The notes under the pieces: generated by a model
The model's database searches: none
The model's input: the letters and a program-made list of their open reading frames with translations, nothing else
What the model was told of the DNA's origin: nothing
DNA from: Arthrobacter sulfonylureivorans
Lineage (GTDB): Bacteria > Actinomycetota > Actinomycetes > Actinomycetales > Micrococcaceae
Direction of reading: 5' to 3'
Length of the DNA: 64,000 nt
Assembly: GCA_004000035.1 (NCBI GenBank)
Contig: RJAE01000003.1
Span: 186,001 to 250,000, forward strand
Shown here: positions 31,295-42,169 of the stretch, piece after piece
Position numbering within the stretch: the first letter of the stretch is position 1
How the letters are laid out: every line of letters starts with the position of its first letter
Position numbers and translations under genes: made by a program

Positions 31295-33268
31295 TCAGCC
31301 GACATGGATTCCGGGGCGGCGGGCCGGATCGGGCTCGTTTTGGCGGATAATTTCGCGGACCACCGGCGCGGTGTCCCCCTGCCCCAGGAGCAGATAGCGG
31401 AAGAGATGGCCCAGCGGGTTGCCCTCGGACCATTCGAAATAGGCATGCGGCCGGACGCCGGTCGCGTCCCGGACCGCCAGGAGAATGGACGCGATCGCGT
31501 TTGGTACAGCGGGACTGTCCGCCCGCAGCACCCGGTACCCATCGACGTCGACGCCGCGGACGCGCAGCACCTTGGTGAAGGCAGACGGGTCAACAATGTC
31601 GATCTCGAGGAACAAGACGTCCGCTGTTCCCGGGACGGCATTCATATACCGTTGGGACGCCTCTTTGGCGCTGTAGTCGGCCTGGCTGCCGGGCCGGCGT
31701 TTGGCAATGAAGTCCAGCGCGCCGTCGTAGTCCAGTGAATCGCTGATGAATCGCCGGGCAGCCTGGTCGAACTCGATTCGTTCGGTGCGCAGTTCAGTGG
31801 TCCGGGCAACCCGGGAGACCAGCGAGACCGTGACCATGCCGAGGACGAAGAGCCCGCAGATGGCGATGCCGTCCGGCTTTTCCACAATGTTGGCCAGCAG
31901 CGCGTACAGCAGGACCAAGCTCAGCGCGGCATAGCCGGCGGCGGCGCGGCGCTTCTGCCGGCGGGCCACGGTGAACGTCACCGCGATGGTCGCTGAGACC
32001 ATCATGGCCAGGATCCCGGTGGCGTAGGCCCCGGCTTGGGCATTGACGTCGGCTCGGAAACCCAGGGTGATCAGGATGCTGACGCCGGTGTAGACCAGGA
32101 CCACCGGCCGGATGGCCCGGGTCCATTCGGGTGCCATGCCAAATCGGGGCAGGTATCGCGGGACAATGTTGATCAGCCCCGCCATAGCCGAGGCTCCGGC
32201 GAACCACAGGATCAGGATGGTTGCTGCGTCATAGAACGTCCCGATTCCTTCGCCAAACATCCCGTGCGCCAGGTAGGAGAGCGCCCTGCCGTCAGCGGGG
32301 CCGCCGGGAGCGTAGGCAGCGGGCGGAATCAGGATCGCCGTGACGAAACTGCTGCCCAGCAGGAAACCGCTCATCACCACCGCCGCACAGGTGAGCAGCT
32401 TCCTGCTGTTGTGGATGCGCGAGGCCAGACGCTGGGCCCGGGTATCTCCGGTGGAGGCGACCAGCGGCATCATGCTCACGCCCGTTTCGAATCCGGACAG
32501 CCCCAGGACCAGCAGGGGAAAGGCCAGCAGCAGGGTCAAGGCCAGGCTGCCAAAGCCCGAGCCCGCCGACGTCACCGCCTGGGTCCAATCGGAGAGCAGA
32601 CCAGGTTCCTGGACGATCGTCGCCAGTCCAGCCGCGATCACGATGGCGTTCAGGACCAGGAATACTGAGACCAGCGGTACGGCAAGGGCCACCGCCTCGC
32701 TGAAGCCCGTGAGGAAGATTCCACCGAGGACCAGCAGCAGGATGATGGTGACGGGAACGGCGCCGCCCTGCAGGAAATCGGGGACATACGGATTTTCGAG
32801 CACGTGGACGGTGGCGTCGGCGGCGGAAAGCGTGATGGTGATGATCCATGAGGTAGCGATGAAGCCAAGCAGGACGAGGATGATCACCTTGCCCTTCCAG
32901 AACGGCAGCAGCCGGTCAAGCATAGCCACCGAACCTTGTCCATACGGGCTCTCAACGGCCACCCGCCGGTAGAGCGGGAGCATGCCCAGCAAGGTAAGCC
33001 CCACGATCAGCAGAGTGGCCAGCGGCGACAACGGTCCAACAGCGATCAGGGCGATTCCGGGAAGGTAGGAGAGGGTCGAAAAATAGTCAACGCCGGTCAG
33101 GCAGACGACCTTCCACCAAGGGTAGGACGCGGTTCCCGGAGCGCTTTCCCGGCCCACCGGCGGGACCTTCTCCTTCACCAGCCAGCGGCTCAGCGGGTGG
33201 CGGAGCGGCGGCGGGGGAGCCGGTCTCGGCACCACGGCCGGGACCGTGTGTTCAAGCGACCAACGCAC
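31295..33268 (-). CDS. APC-superfamily permease with C-terminal cytoplasmic domain
   Basis: A roughly 657-residue transporter of the amino acid-polyamine-organocation superfamily. The membrane part opens with [20 protein letters not shown] and has about 12 helices up to residue 460. A soluble C-terminal domain of about 190 residues follows, rich in charged residues and ending with a PYAxFEW-like stretch ([16 protein letters not shown]). The frame is open to a TTG at 33382, but a TATACT box lies near 33330 on this strand, so I favour GTG 33268, which has TGGAGA six bases upstream. Substrate unknown; potassium or amino acids are both plausible for this subgroup. It is read away from the CDF exporter, which ends just upstream. 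Confidence 0.72.
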   Translation of the reverse strand: MRWSLEHTVPAVVPRPAPPPPLRHPLSRWLVKEKVPPVGRESAPGTASYPWWKVVCLTGVDYFSTLSYLPGIALIAVGPLSPLATLLIVGLTLLGMLPLYRRVAVESPYGQGSVAMLDRLLPFWKGKVIILVLLGFIATSWIITITLSAADATVHVLENPYVPDFLQGGAVPVTIILLLVLGGIFLTGFSEAVALAVPLVSVFLVLNAIVIAAGLATIVQEPGLLSDWTQAVTSAGSGFGSLALTLLLAFPLLVLGLSGFETGVSMMPLVASTGDTRAQRLASRIHNSRKLLTCAAVVMSGFLLGSSFVTAILIPPAAYAPGGPADGRALSYLAHGMFGEGIGTFYDAATILILWFAGASAMAGLINIVPRYLPRFGMAPEWTRAIRPVVLVYTGVSILITLGFRADVNAQAGAYATGILAMMVSATIAVTFTVARRQKRRAAAGYAALSLVLLYALLANIVEKPDGIAICGLFVLGMVTVSLVSRVARTTELRTERIEFDQAARRFISDSLDYDGALDFIAKRRPGSQADYSAKEASQRYMNAVPGTADVLFLEIDIVDPSAFTKVLRVRGVDVDGYRVLRADSPAVPNAIASILLAVRDATGVRPHAYFEWSEGNPLGHLFRYLLLGQGDTAPVVREIIRQNEPDPARRPGIHVG

Positions 33269-33378
33269 CGGATTCTCCAGTTGCCCCGGCCGGCGGACCC
33301 CGGTTTGAGGCCCTGTCGCGGGGCGTTCCCACAGTATAGATCCGTCATGGGCCGGGCACGAGCGGTTGCCGGGTCGCC

Positions 33379-34338
33379 TCAATCTCCCAGCAGGGGCTCT
33401 TCCCCCGGTGTCGCCAGGGTCAGGACGGCTTCTTCGATCAGCTCGTGCTCCTCGAGGGCGCGTTCCACCCGGCGCAGCGCCACCGCCACATCGTGTTCGG
33501 GCAGGTCGCCGGCCATGTCTACCGCTGCCACCAGGTACAGCCGGGAGGGTCCGACGAATTCCATGTGCAGGTAGGTCACCCGGTCCACGTCCGGGTTCTG
33601 CAACAGCAGATTAACGACGGCGGTGCGCGCCTCGCCGGTCGCGGGTTCACCGACCAGGAACTTGCGGTTCCGGTCGATCAGCACCACCGCGATGGTGCCG
33701 AGCAGCAGGCCCACCAGGATGGAACCGATGGCGTCCGGGACCGGGGATCCGGTGATTTGATGCAGGGCGACGCCCGAAGCCGCAATGGCTATGCCGATGA
33801 GGGCCGCAAAGTCTTCGGCGAACACCGCCCGCAAGGTGGGGTTTGAACTGATGACGACGTACTCCAGCGTGTGGCGCCGGTAGCGCCTGGCGCCCTTCCG
33901 GGCCTGGCGCAGCGCCTGCGCAAAGGAAACCCCTTCCAGCACAAACGCCAGCGCCAACACCACATAGGCCACGAGGAAGTCGCTGGCCGGTTCGGGGTTG
34001 GCAAGGACCTGGATGCCGTGCCATACCGAGACGACCGCACCCGCGGTGAACAAGCCGAAGGCGGCGAACATCGACCAGACATAGGCTTCGCGTCCGTAGC
34101 CGAGCGGGTGGCGTGCATCCCGCGGCTTGTTAGACCGGCGTTCGGCAATCAGTAAGAAGACTTGGTTCCCGGTATCCGCCCACGAGTGCGCTGCCTCCGC
34201 CGTCATCGACGCAGACCCGGTCAGGACCGCGGCGACAGACTTAGCCACCGCCACCAGCGCATTGGCGCAAAAGGCGATGATGACGGTCAGGACGCCCGAC
34301 TTCTCCTCCGCCTCGCGGGCGGGCACCGTAGCCTTCAT
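33379..34338 (-). CDS. Cation diffusion facilitator (CDF) metal exporter
   Basis: A 319-residue CDF transporter that should export zinc or a similar divalent metal in exchange for protons. Metal-site motifs are HSWADTGNQ in helix 2 (HxxxD) and [10 protein letters not shown] in helix 5. Six hydrophobic helices precede a C-terminal cytoplasmic domain from about residue 215 ([15 protein letters not shown]). The start at 34338 has AAGGTGA upstream and leaves 25 bases after the ZIP gene; an ATG 12 codons earlier would overlap that gene and lacks a ribosome site. It resembles the SLC30A9-like branch, with E-D replacing the second HxxxD. Confidence 0.87.
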   Translation of the reverse strand: MKATVPAREAEEKSGVLTVIIAFCANALVAVAKSVAAVLTGSASMTAEAAHSWADTGNQVFLLIAERRSNKPRDARHPLGYGREAYVWSMFAAFGLFTAGAVVSVWHGIQVLANPEPASDFLVAYVVLALAFVLEGVSFAQALRQARKGARRYRRHTLEYVVISSNPTLRAVFAEDFAALIGIAIAASGVALHQITGSPVPDAIGSILVGLLLGTIAVVLIDRNRKFLVGEPATGEARTAVVNLLLQNPDVDRVTYLHMEFVGPSRLYLVAAVDMAGDLPEHDVAVALRRVERALEEHELIEEAVLTLATPGEEPLLGD

Positions 34339-34363
34339 GGCTGGATCACCTTCTCCGGCGCGG

Positions 34364-35113
34364 TCATAGGGCATCGAGGCCCAGCGCCGTGACGAAACCC
34401 AACGCCGCGGTGAAGCCGGTGAGGAGGTGATGCTCTTCGAAGGCTTCGGGGATCATGGTGTCGACGATCATGGCGAGAATAGCGCCGGCCGCAAGCGCGT
34501 TGATGAAGGCCACGGTCTCTGCCCGGGCGTCTTGGAGTGCAACGTAGCCGACCAGCGCGCTGATGCCGGACAGAACAGCAATTCCGCTCCACACGCCAAA
34601 GACATAGCGGGCGCTGCGTCCTGCTTTCTTCATCCCTGCCGTGCTGGAGAGCCCTTCGGGGATATTGGAAATAAAGACCGCCCCCAGCATCGCCGGGCTG
34701 ATGCTGCCTCCGGCGACCAAGCCCAAACCGAGCACCAGGGATTCCGGAATCCCATCCAGCAGTGCGCCCACGGCGATCGCCGTGCCGCTGCCCGGATTCT
34801 CGCCCTCGGCAGGCTGCTGATCGCCCGACCGCTTTCGATGTTGCGCGCCCTTCCGGGCCAGCAGCACGTTGGCGGCCACAAAGAGGCTGGCGCCGACGAG
34901 AAAGCCTGTGATGGTAGCGCCGATTCCGCCGGTTGTTACCGCTTCATCGACCAGTTCGAAGGCGAGAGCCGAGATCAGGACGCCGGCGCCGAACGCCATG
35001 ATGGTGGAAACGGCCTTGGCGGGAAGGGTCCACTTCCAGGCGACGGCACAGCCAATCACTAGCGCGGCCCCGCCGAGCAACCCGAAAGCCAACGCGGTCA
35101 TCCACAAGGGCAT
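34364..35113 (-). CDS. ZIP-family metal transporter
   Basis: A 249-residue ZIP-type transporter, predicted to move zinc or related metals into the cytoplasm. The binuclear site motifs are both present: ALLDGIPESLVLGLGL in helix 4 and AVFISNIPEGLSST in helix 5. Eight hydrophobic helices are separated by a charged loop (about residues 88-110, HRKRSGDQQPAEGE) in the usual metal-regulatory position. It is the first gene of a pair with the CDF exporter. Having an importer and an exporter of the same metal class in one transcript is unusual; one may serve a different metal. Confidence 0.87.
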   Translation of the reverse strand: MPLWMTALAFGLLGGAALVIGCAVAWKWTLPAKAVSTIMAFGAGVLISALAFELVDEAVTTGGIGATITGFLVGASLFVAANVLLARKGAQHRKRSGDQQPAEGENPGSGTAIAVGALLDGIPESLVLGLGLVAGGSISPAMLGAVFISNIPEGLSSTAGMKKAGRSARYVFGVWSGIAVLSGISALVGYVALQDARAETVAFINALAAGAILAMIVDTMIPEAFEEHHLLTGFTAALGFVTALGLDAL

Positions 35114-35267
35114 CGGCGCTCCTCCCGTCCAGCTCAGGCTAACGGCGGGGTGGCGATATCGCTACGGCTCGAAGCAGCGGGGTCGCAAGCAGGAGGGTGT
35201 CCCGGGGAGCCGGTAATTCGCTACCGGCCGGCGCGCTGGCACGCTATGTGCCGGGGGCGCAGGTGCG

Positions 35268-35903
35268 CTACTTGCCGGGGCGGCCCAATCCGGTGCGCGC
35301 CATCGCATCCGCGTAGGCCTCATGCATGACGTCCAGCCATTCCTGCTGGCGTGCCGGCGAACCGGCGAACGCCCGGCCGCTGAGCGCCCGCACCTTGAAC
35401 GTCTTGAAGCCGCGCCGCCAGAGCAGCGGGTTCTCGGTCTTCAGCAGCAGCGCGGCGAGCCGTTGGGCCTCGGTTCCATGGGCCACCAGCACCGACGCCC
35501 GCGGCACCAGTGCCAGCATCCGCAGCAGGGGCTTAAGCCCGGCGCTGATCTGGTTCGGAGTCAGCTTGCCGTTGGCTTCGCCGGGGGTGAACCACGGGTG
35601 CACGTTCCAAGGCATGACGCATTCCGGGCGCAGGCCCAGCTGCCACTGCAGCCCGAGCATCCGCGTCGCAGCCTCCTGATCGCCCGGCCAGATAAAGCCG
35701 GTGTCCGATGCCTGCCCGATGTTGGAGTAGAGCGACACAATCCGGCATTCGTCGGCGTTGTGGATCGGGTCAACATACGGGACCTCGGTGCCCGGCTTCT
35801 GCTCGCGCAGCTCGTCAATCAGGCGGTTGATGTCGGCCACGCCGGAATCGTACCTGCGGTCCATGAGGTCCTTGTGCTGATCGGATACTGCCGGGCTGGT
35901 CAT
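35268..35903 (-). CDS. Uracil-DNA glycosylase-like protein
   Basis: A 211-residue protein that resembles the uracil-DNA glycosylase superfamily. RIVSLYSNIGQASDTGFIWPGDQEAATRM is in the position of the first catalytic loop, and MPWNVHPWFTPGEANGKLTP follows with the family's N-x-P-W core. RASVLVAHGTEAQRLA corresponds to the strand before the final loop. Classical H-P-S motifs are not obvious, so activity is uncertain. The ATG at 35903 has a GGAG about a dozen bases upstream. It stands alone; its weak likeness to the other glycosylase-like protein at 917-1576 is at the fold level only. Confidence 0.6.
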   Translation of the reverse strand: MTSPAVSDQHKDLMDRRYDSGVADINRLIDELREQKPGTEVPYVDPIHNADECRIVSLYSNIGQASDTGFIWPGDQEAATRMLGLQWQLGLRPECVMPWNVHPWFTPGEANGKLTPNQISAGLKPLLRMLALVPRASVLVAHGTEAQRLAALLLKTENPLLWRRGFKTFKVRALSGRAFAGSPARQQEWLDVMHEAYADAMARTGLGRPGK

Positions 35904-36114
35904 CGGGGTACGGGTCTCCTGGAAGGAAGGGAAAATGAACGGTCGGTGAATCGGTCTGCCGAGAACGACGGCGGTGCCCGCCTGTGGCGGATGGCCGCCT
36001 GCCGCTGCGGAGGCGGGCTATTGAGCATAGCAACCGAAGCTGGGAGCCTCCCGATGCCGCGGTGCGGATTCTAGCGCCAGGCATGCCGGCCCTGTGATCA
36101 AGATGACCCCGCCG

Positions 36115-37704
36115 TTAATCCGCGGTGAATTCAATACTGTGCCAACCGCTGGCGCCATCCGGGGCCGGAGGCGCCGGAGTTTCCGTCTGCAGCTTGCCGT
36201 CGCCATCCCAGGCCCGAACCCGCAGCCTGTGCTGGCCGGCGGAAACATCGTCCCGCACCACGTACCACTGGCGCCACGTGTCCACAGAGGCCTCCGCGGC
36301 CAGCTTGGCGTCGGCCCAATCGCCGTCGTCCAACTGCACTTGAACTTTCGAGATGCCTCGGTGTTGCGCCCAAGCCGTTCCCGCGAAGGCCGTCCGGCCG
36401 GCGGCGACACTGGCCCCGGCGCGCGGCACGTCGATTCGCGAGGCGGTCTTGATGGGTCCATGGTCCGACCAACCGCGGTTGGTCCAGTACGCAGTCTTGT
36501 CCGCAAACCGGGTGATTTCCAGGTCCACCACCCACTTGGTGGCGGACACGTACCCGTAAAGCCCCGGCACCACCATCCGCACCGGGAAACCATGTTCCAG
36601 TGGCAGGGGCTCGCCGTTCATCCCGATCGCAAGCAGCGCGTTCCGCGCATCGGTGAGCACGGCCAGCGGAGTGGAAGCCGTGAACCCGTCGATGCTGGTG
36701 GACAGCACCATGTCGGCCTCCGCCAGCGGCCGCGCACGCGCCAGTAGTTCGCGCAGCGGATAGCCCAGCCAGCGTGCGTTGCCCGCCAGCCCCCCGCCCA
36801 CCTCATTCGAAACGCAGGTCAGGGTGGTGTAGCTCTCCTCCAGATCGGCCGCGAGCAAGTCCTGGAAGCCGATGCTGAAGTCTTCCTCCACCAGCCCGTG
36901 GACGCGCAGTTGCCAATCCGCGGGATCCACCGACGGGACGAACAGTGCGGTATCGATGCGGTAGAACTGCGCGTTTGGCGTCACGAACGGAATGGCCCCG
37001 TCCACCGGGGCCTGCACCCCTACCGGCAACGGCTTCGCCGGCCGCGCCGGCGCCGGCAGACCCAAGGCCTCTCGCACCTGCCGTGCACCGTTCCGGGCGG
37101 CGGAGACCGCGCCGGCCGCAATCCCCATAACCACGGCGGCGCCAGCCATCAGCCCTGCGGTCGCGAGGAATGTGCGGCGCCCCTGATCCGAATCCTGCGT
37201 GGCCGCGTCCGAATGGGCTCCCGCTCCGGCGGCTGGGGCGGCCGGACCTGGCAGGAGCCGGATCAGCCAGCGCAGGCAGAACAGGCCAACGGCGGTGCCC
37301 AGCGCGGTCGGGATGGCATCCGCGGGGACGGCCCCGGCGCGGGTCAGGACACACACCACCATGCCTACGCCCAGCGCTGCCACCGCCAGTGCGCCCGCGG
37401 TCCAGTTCCGGAGAGCCAGCATGCCGATCCCCGCGGCCAGAATAGTTGCGCCGATCCCCATGGAGATGAACAAGACCAGTTTGTCCGCCGTCGCGAACGT
37501 AGAGATGGCAAACTCGGTCAGCCATGGCGGCGAAAGCTCGACCACGGCGGCGCCCACCGAACCAAACGGCGAGGCGGCCGGACCGAAGAATGCCGCAGCC
37601 AGTTCCGCCACGGCAAAAAGCACGGCAGCTGACACGATGCCCGCCAACATCGCGGGCATCCACGCCGTCAACACTGCGGCCTTCGACACTGGCGGTGCTG
37701 CCAT
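36115..37704 (-). CDS. Membrane-bound sulfite-oxidase-family molybdopterin oxidoreductase
   Basis: A 529-residue enzyme. Residues 1-170 contain four or five transmembrane helices. A twin-arginine-like segment, RRTFLATAGLMAGAAVV, sits at about 174-190. A sulfite-oxidase-type molybdopterin domain follows, with the molybdenum-binding cysteine in TLTCVSNEVGGGLAGN (about C297) and GFPVRMVVPGLYGYVSATKW. A C-terminal Mo-co dimerisation domain ends with GWHSIEFTAD. The substrate and electron acceptor are unknown; related enzymes oxidise sulfite or reduce sulfoxides. I chose ATG 37704 (AAGGA five bases upstream) rather than an upstream ATG that adds a Cys-rich leader unlike the family. It is divergent from yceI. 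Confidence 0.83.
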   Translation of the reverse strand: MAAPPVSKAAVLTAWMPAMLAGIVSAAVLFAVAELAAAFFGPAASPFGSVGAAVVELSPPWLTEFAISTFATADKLVLFISMGIGATILAAGIGMLALRNWTAGALAVAALGVGMVVCVLTRAGAVPADAIPTALGTAVGLFCLRWLIRLLPGPAAPAAGAGAHSDAATQDSDQGRRTFLATAGLMAGAAVVMGIAAGAVSAARNGARQVREALGLPAPARPAKPLPVGVQAPVDGAIPFVTPNAQFYRIDTALFVPSVDPADWQLRVHGLVEEDFSIGFQDLLAADLEESYTTLTCVSNEVGGGLAGNARWLGYPLRELLARARPLAEADMVLSTSIDGFTASTPLAVLTDARNALLAIGMNGEPLPLEHGFPVRMVVPGLYGYVSATKWVVDLEITRFADKTAYWTNRGWSDHGPIKTASRIDVPRAGASVAAGRTAFAGTAWAQHRGISKVQVQLDDGDWADAKLAAEASVDTWRQWYVVRDDVSAGQHRLRVRAWDGDGKLQTETPAPPAPDGASGWHSIEFTAD

Positions 37705-38124
37705 GCCGGTCCTTGCCCTTCCATCGGTTCCAGGCCCGGCATCCCCGCACGAAAGACACCGCACGAGAGACACCTCGGGCCCTGGTTCGATCATCTACCC
37801 GACATGACCGCAACACAACCACTCCCGGCTGATTCTCCGCCCCGCCGGATCTCGGTCTGGCTCACGGGCGCCACATTGGTTCACCGGGCGTCACATTGGT
37901 GCGCAGCAGCATAGTGGGCTTCCGCAACTGCGGCGCTGAAGTAGACACCGTTCCGAGTATGCGGAGTTCCGCTTGGGCGGCGGGAGTCAATGTGGCGCCG
38001 GGCAATCAGTTTCCGGCCCGTTCAGAAAAAATTGGTTGACACTTCAACCATCAGGTGTTATTGTAGATGCATAAGCATGAAGTTCACCTGAGCTTCAGCC
38101 CAGACTTCAACCAGGAGGCACCAC
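37705..38124. other. Divergent intergenic region with a promoter for the YceI gene
   Basis: About 420 bases. A strong-looking promoter for the plus strand is at 38036-38064. The decamer ACTTCAACCA occurs at 38041-38050 and again at 38104-38113, the second copy running into the ribosome site. A small dyad ATGC-ATAA-GCAT lies at 38067-38078, near the expected transcription start. No gene was recognised in the remainder. Confidence 0.5.
38036..38064 (+). promoter_or_regulatory. Sigma-70-type promoter of the YceI gene
   Basis: TTGACA at 38036-38041 and TATTGT at 38059-38064 are separated by 17 bases, and the expected start about seven bases later leaves a leader of some 54 bases. The overlapping ACTTCAACCA repeat and the ATGC/GCAT dyad may be regulator sites. 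Confidence 0.6.
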
Positions 38125-38667
38125 ATGGCCGTACAGCTCACCCCAGGAACTTGGAACCTCGATAAGTCCCACACCGAGGTCGGCTTCTCCGTCCGCCACG
38201 CCGGCATCAGCAAGGTGCGCGGCCAGTTCACCGATGCCGACGCCACCCTGGTGGTCGGCGACAGCCTGGCCGCGTCCTCTGTCGAAGCCGTCGTGAAGAC
38301 TGCCTCGTTCGACTCCAACGATGACAACCGCGATGCCCACGTCAAGGGCGAGGACTTCTTCAATGTGGAGCAGTACCCGGACATGACCTTCAAGGCCACC
38401 AGTGTCGAGGGCAACCCGGAAGAGTTTAAACTGGCCGGCGAGCTGACCATCAAGGACACCACCAAGCCCGTGGTCTTCAACGTCGAGTTCGGCGGCATGG
38501 CGGTTGACCCGTTCGGTGCGACCCGCGCCGGCTTCTCCGCCAGCACGCAGATTTCCCGCAAGGAATTCGGCATCACCTGGAACGCTGCCCTGGAAGCCGG
38601 CGGCGTGCTGGTGGGCGACAAGGTCACCATCACGGTGGACTCGGCCTTCGTTCTGCCGTCCAACTAG
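38125..38667 (+). CDS. YceI-family protein
   Basis: A 180-residue YceI-domain protein, a lipocalin-like barrel that binds isoprenoid or other amphipathic molecules. It opens with the family phrase TWNLDKSHTEVGFSVRHAGI and continues KVRGQFTDADATL, FDSNDDNRDAHVKGEDFF and FSASTQISRKEFGI. There is no signal peptide, so it is cytoplasmic, as is common in actinobacteria. AGGAGG lies six bases before the ATG, and a good promoter and a strong terminator bracket it, so it is a single-gene transcript, probably highly expressed. Possible roles in isoprenoid handling or stress are inferred from the family. Confidence 0.92.
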   Translation: MAVQLTPGTWNLDKSHTEVGFSVRHAGISKVRGQFTDADATLVVGDSLAASSVEAVVKTASFDSNDDNRDAHVKGEDFFNVEQYPDMTFKATSVEGNPEEFKLAGELTIKDTTKPVVFNVEFGGMAVDPFGATRAGFSASTQISRKEFGITWNAALEAGGVLVGDKVTITVDSAFVLPSN

Positions 38668-38679
38668 TTCCCGCGCCAC

Positions 38680-38716
38680 GCAGGCAGGGTCCGGACATTG
38701 TCCGGTCCCTGCCTGC
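38680..38716 (+). terminator. Terminator of the YceI gene
   Basis: GCAGGCAGGG and CCCTGCCTGC pair perfectly and enclose a second stem, CCGGAC/GTCCGG, around an ATT loop, with a single T-T mismatch between them. It begins 13 bases after the stop codon and is followed by GGCGTTTA, the same trailing motif as after the citrate transporter hairpin. Confidence 0.85.
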
Positions 38717-38740
38717 GGCGTTTATCACGCCTTGTTGGCT

Positions 38741-38793
38741 CCGGCGCCCCATCCTGATCCGGCGCCCCATCCTGATCCGGAGGGCGTCCTGAT
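38741..38793. repeat. 18-bp intergenic tandem repeat
   Basis: CCGGCGCCCCATCCTGAT is present twice head to tail (38741-38758, 38759-38776), followed by a degenerate third copy to 38793. It lies between the yceI terminator and the start of the hydroxyacid dehydrogenase, so copy number could affect that gene's leader. No function is evident. Confidence 0.7.
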
Positions 38794-38830
38794 CCGGGGC
38801 GCCGGCCCCGCCTGCCGCTAGGCTGGCCTC

Positions 38831-39778
38831 GTGAAGATCGCGATCCTCGACGACTATCAGGACGTAGCGCTCAGCAGCGCGCCGTGGGAGCAGTTGCCGG
38901 TGGGCATCGCCGTCGAACGTTTTACTGACCATGTTGACGACGTCGGTGCCCTCGCCGAGCGCCTGGCCGGCGCGCAAGTGGTGGTCACCATGCGCGAACG
39001 GACGCCGATTACCGCCGAGCTGATGGGCCGGCTGCCGGACCTCAAACTGGTCACCACTACCGGAATGCGCAACGCCTCGATCGACCTGGACGCCGCGCGC
39101 GAGCGCGGGGTGACCGTGTGCGGAACGCAGAAAGGCACCGCGGCGCCCGCCGAACTGGCCTGGGCGCTGGTGATGGCGGTGGCGCGGGAGATCCCGCAGA
39201 ATGACCGGGATGTGCGTGCCGGAATCTGGCAGGCCCGGATGGGAATCGATCTGGCCGGGTCAACAATCGGGCTGCTTGGACTCGGCCGGTTGGGGCAGCT
39301 GATGGCCGGCTACGCTGCGGCCTTCGGCATGGAGGTGCTGGCGTGGAGTCCGCACCTGACCACCGAACGCGCCGCGGAGCACGGGGCGCAGTTGGTGTCC
39401 AAGGAGGACTTGTTCCGCCGCTCGGACATTGTCAGCATCCACCTGAAGCTCGCGGAATCGACGGTGGGGATCGTCGGCGCCGCGGAGCTGGACCTGCTCG
39501 GTCCGGCAGGCCGGCTGGTCAACACCTCGCGCGGCCCGTTGGTGGATGAGGCGGCTTTGCTCGCGGCGCTGGCCGAAGCGAAGATCGCCGGGGCGGCCCT
39601 GGATGTCTACGACGTGGAGCCGCTGCCGCAGGACAGCCCGCTGCTTGGCGTGCCCAACCTGATCCTCAGCCCGCACATCGGTTTCGTCACCGTGGAGGCC
39701 CACCGGCTGGGCTACACCCAGATGCTCGAGAGCATCCTGGCCTACCTCGACGGCGCACCGGTCAACGTCCTGACCTGA
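38831..39778 (+). CDS. D-2-hydroxyacid dehydrogenase family protein
   Basis: A 315-residue NAD-dependent dehydrogenase of the D-2-hydroxyacid family, relating 2-oxoacids to D-2-hydroxyacids. The nucleotide-binding motif is GSTIGLLGLGRLGQLMAGYA (about residues 145-165). NTSRGPLVDEAALLAAL and ALDVYDVEPLP are the substrate/catalytic segments, and the active histidine is in LSPHIGFVTVEAH. The GTG at 38831 is supported by the family N-terminus KIAILDDYQDVA rather than by a strong ribosome site. A monocistronic gene; the substrate cannot be read from the sequence. Confidence 0.88.
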   Translation: MKIAILDDYQDVALSSAPWEQLPVGIAVERFTDHVDDVGALAERLAGAQVVVTMRERTPITAELMGRLPDLKLVTTTGMRNASIDLDAARERGVTVCGTQKGTAAPAELAWALVMAVAREIPQNDRDVRAGIWQARMGIDLAGSTIGLLGLGRLGQLMAGYAAAFGMEVLAWSPHLTTERAAEHGAQLVSKEDLFRRSDIVSIHLKLAESTVGIVGAAELDLLGPAGRLVNTSRGPLVDEAALLAALAEAKIAGAALDVYDVEPLPQDSPLLGVPNLILSPHIGFVTVEAHRLGYTQMLESILAYLDGAPVNVLT

Positions 39779-39823
39779 CCGCGCCAGCGGGTGGCGGTGC
39801 CGGCGCCGCCGTCGTGCTGTGGA

Positions 39824-41032
39824 TCAGGCCGGTGCGTCCGCCGGGGCCAATTCCATGGCGTGTTCCTCCACGTAGTCCAGCGCCAGCCGAACGGCGCCGG
39901 CGGCCACAATCGCATCGCCGAACTCGGACACGGCCACGCGCGGAGGGGTTGCGGTGAGCCGGGGGAGCTCGCGGGTGATGGTGGGAAGCAGGGCCGACGC
40001 CGAGGCCGCCACCGCGCCGCCGATCACCACCAATTCGGGGTTGAAAAAGGTCCCCAGTACGGCGATCACCCGGGCCATCCGCAGGCCGATCCGGTCCAGG
40101 ATCCCCTGGGCCACCTCGTCGCCGCGCGCCGCCGCCTCGAACACGAAGCGCGCTGACACCCGGTTGGTTCCCGGCCCGACCAGTTCGCGGATCAGCGTTG
40201 GCTTATCCGCGGCGAGGGCTTCGTTGCCCCAGTAGCGGGCGAGCCGGGCGATGCCGTCCTGGCTGCCCACCCCGTCCACCAGTTCGAGCGTGCCCACTTC
40301 ACCGGCGCCCCCATTGCAGCCGTGCAGCAGCCTGCCCGATTCAATCAGCCCGGTGCCCAGGCGCTCGCCGGCCAGCATGACGGCCAAATCGTCGACGCCT
40401 GTCCCAACGCCGCTCCAGCGCTCGGCCAGCGCGGCCAGATTCGCATCGTTCTCCAGCAGCACCGGCCAGCCATAGTCGGCGAATACTTCGGTCTGCAGGC
40501 CGATGTCGAAGTGCTCGGACAGTTCGTGCCCGGCAGCCACCTTGCCGTGACGATCCACCACCGTGGAGACGCCGATGGCGGCGGCCAGCACGACTGACGG
40601 CGGCAGCCCGGCCTCAGCCAGCGCCCTGGCGACAACCTGTTTGATCGTGGCACGGCGCGAGGCTGCGCTGGCCGGCGGCTTCTCGAACCGCTCGGACACC
40701 CTGGCTAGCGTCCGGCCCTTCAAGTCAGCCACCAGTACGGTCGCGGTGGCCATGCCCACGTCCATCCCCAGCACGCAGCCGGCCGCCGGGTTGAATTCGA
40801 ACCGCCGTGCCGGTCTGCCCTTCGTGGTGCCCACAAGGCGTTCACCCGGCAGCTCGCGGACCCAGCCCCGGGCCGCCAGGTCGTCGCAGACCGCGATGGC
40901 CGTGGCTCGGGTGAGGCCGGTGGCCGCGATCAAGTCCGTGCCGGTCACCGCGCCGTTCGCCCGCATCACGGACAACACGGCTTTCAGGTTGGCCAGCCGC
41001 AGCACCTGCGGAGTGGTGGCTGTGGTGCTCAC
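39824..41032 (-). CDS. ROK-family transcriptional regulator
   Basis: A 402-residue regulator with an N-terminal winged helix (VLRLANLKAVLSVM, then LIAATGLTRATAIAVCDDLA) and a C-terminal ROK sugar-kinase-like domain starting about residue 80 (GCVLGMDVGMATATVLVADL). The ROK zinc motif CxCGxxGCxE is replaced by GCNGGAGEVGTLE, so the zinc cluster and true kinase activity are probably lost. I used GTG 41032, which has AAGGGG six bases upstream, rather than an ATG ten codons earlier. It is divergent from gap with 82 bases between, and a perfect ATTTAG/CTAAAT dyad sits there. It probably represses gap, itself, or both in response to a sugar. Confidence 0.85.
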   Translation of the reverse strand: MSTTATTPQVLRLANLKAVLSVMRANGAVTGTDLIAATGLTRATAIAVCDDLAARGWVRELPGERLVGTTKGRPARRFEFNPAAGCVLGMDVGMATATVLVADLKGRTLARVSERFEKPPASAASRRATIKQVVARALAEAGLPPSVVLAAAIGVSTVVDRHGKVAAGHELSEHFDIGLQTEVFADYGWPVLLENDANLAALAERWSGVGTGVDDLAVMLAGERLGTGLIESGRLLHGCNGGAGEVGTLELVDGVGSQDGIARLARYWGNEALAADKPTLIRELVGPGTNRVSARFVFEAAARGDEVAQGILDRIGLRMARVIAVLGTFFNPELVVIGGAVAASASALLPTITRELPRLTATPPRVAVSEFGDAIVAAGAVRLALDYVEEHAMELAPADAPA

Positions 41033-41086
41033 ATCGTTCCCCTTGACCTTGTTGGGCAGCATCAGGATAATAGTAATGGAACATAA

Positions 41087-42134
<1,048 letters not shown>

Positions 42135-42169
42135 CCCCGCTCCCGGAACACCCACCCCGGGATGAATAT

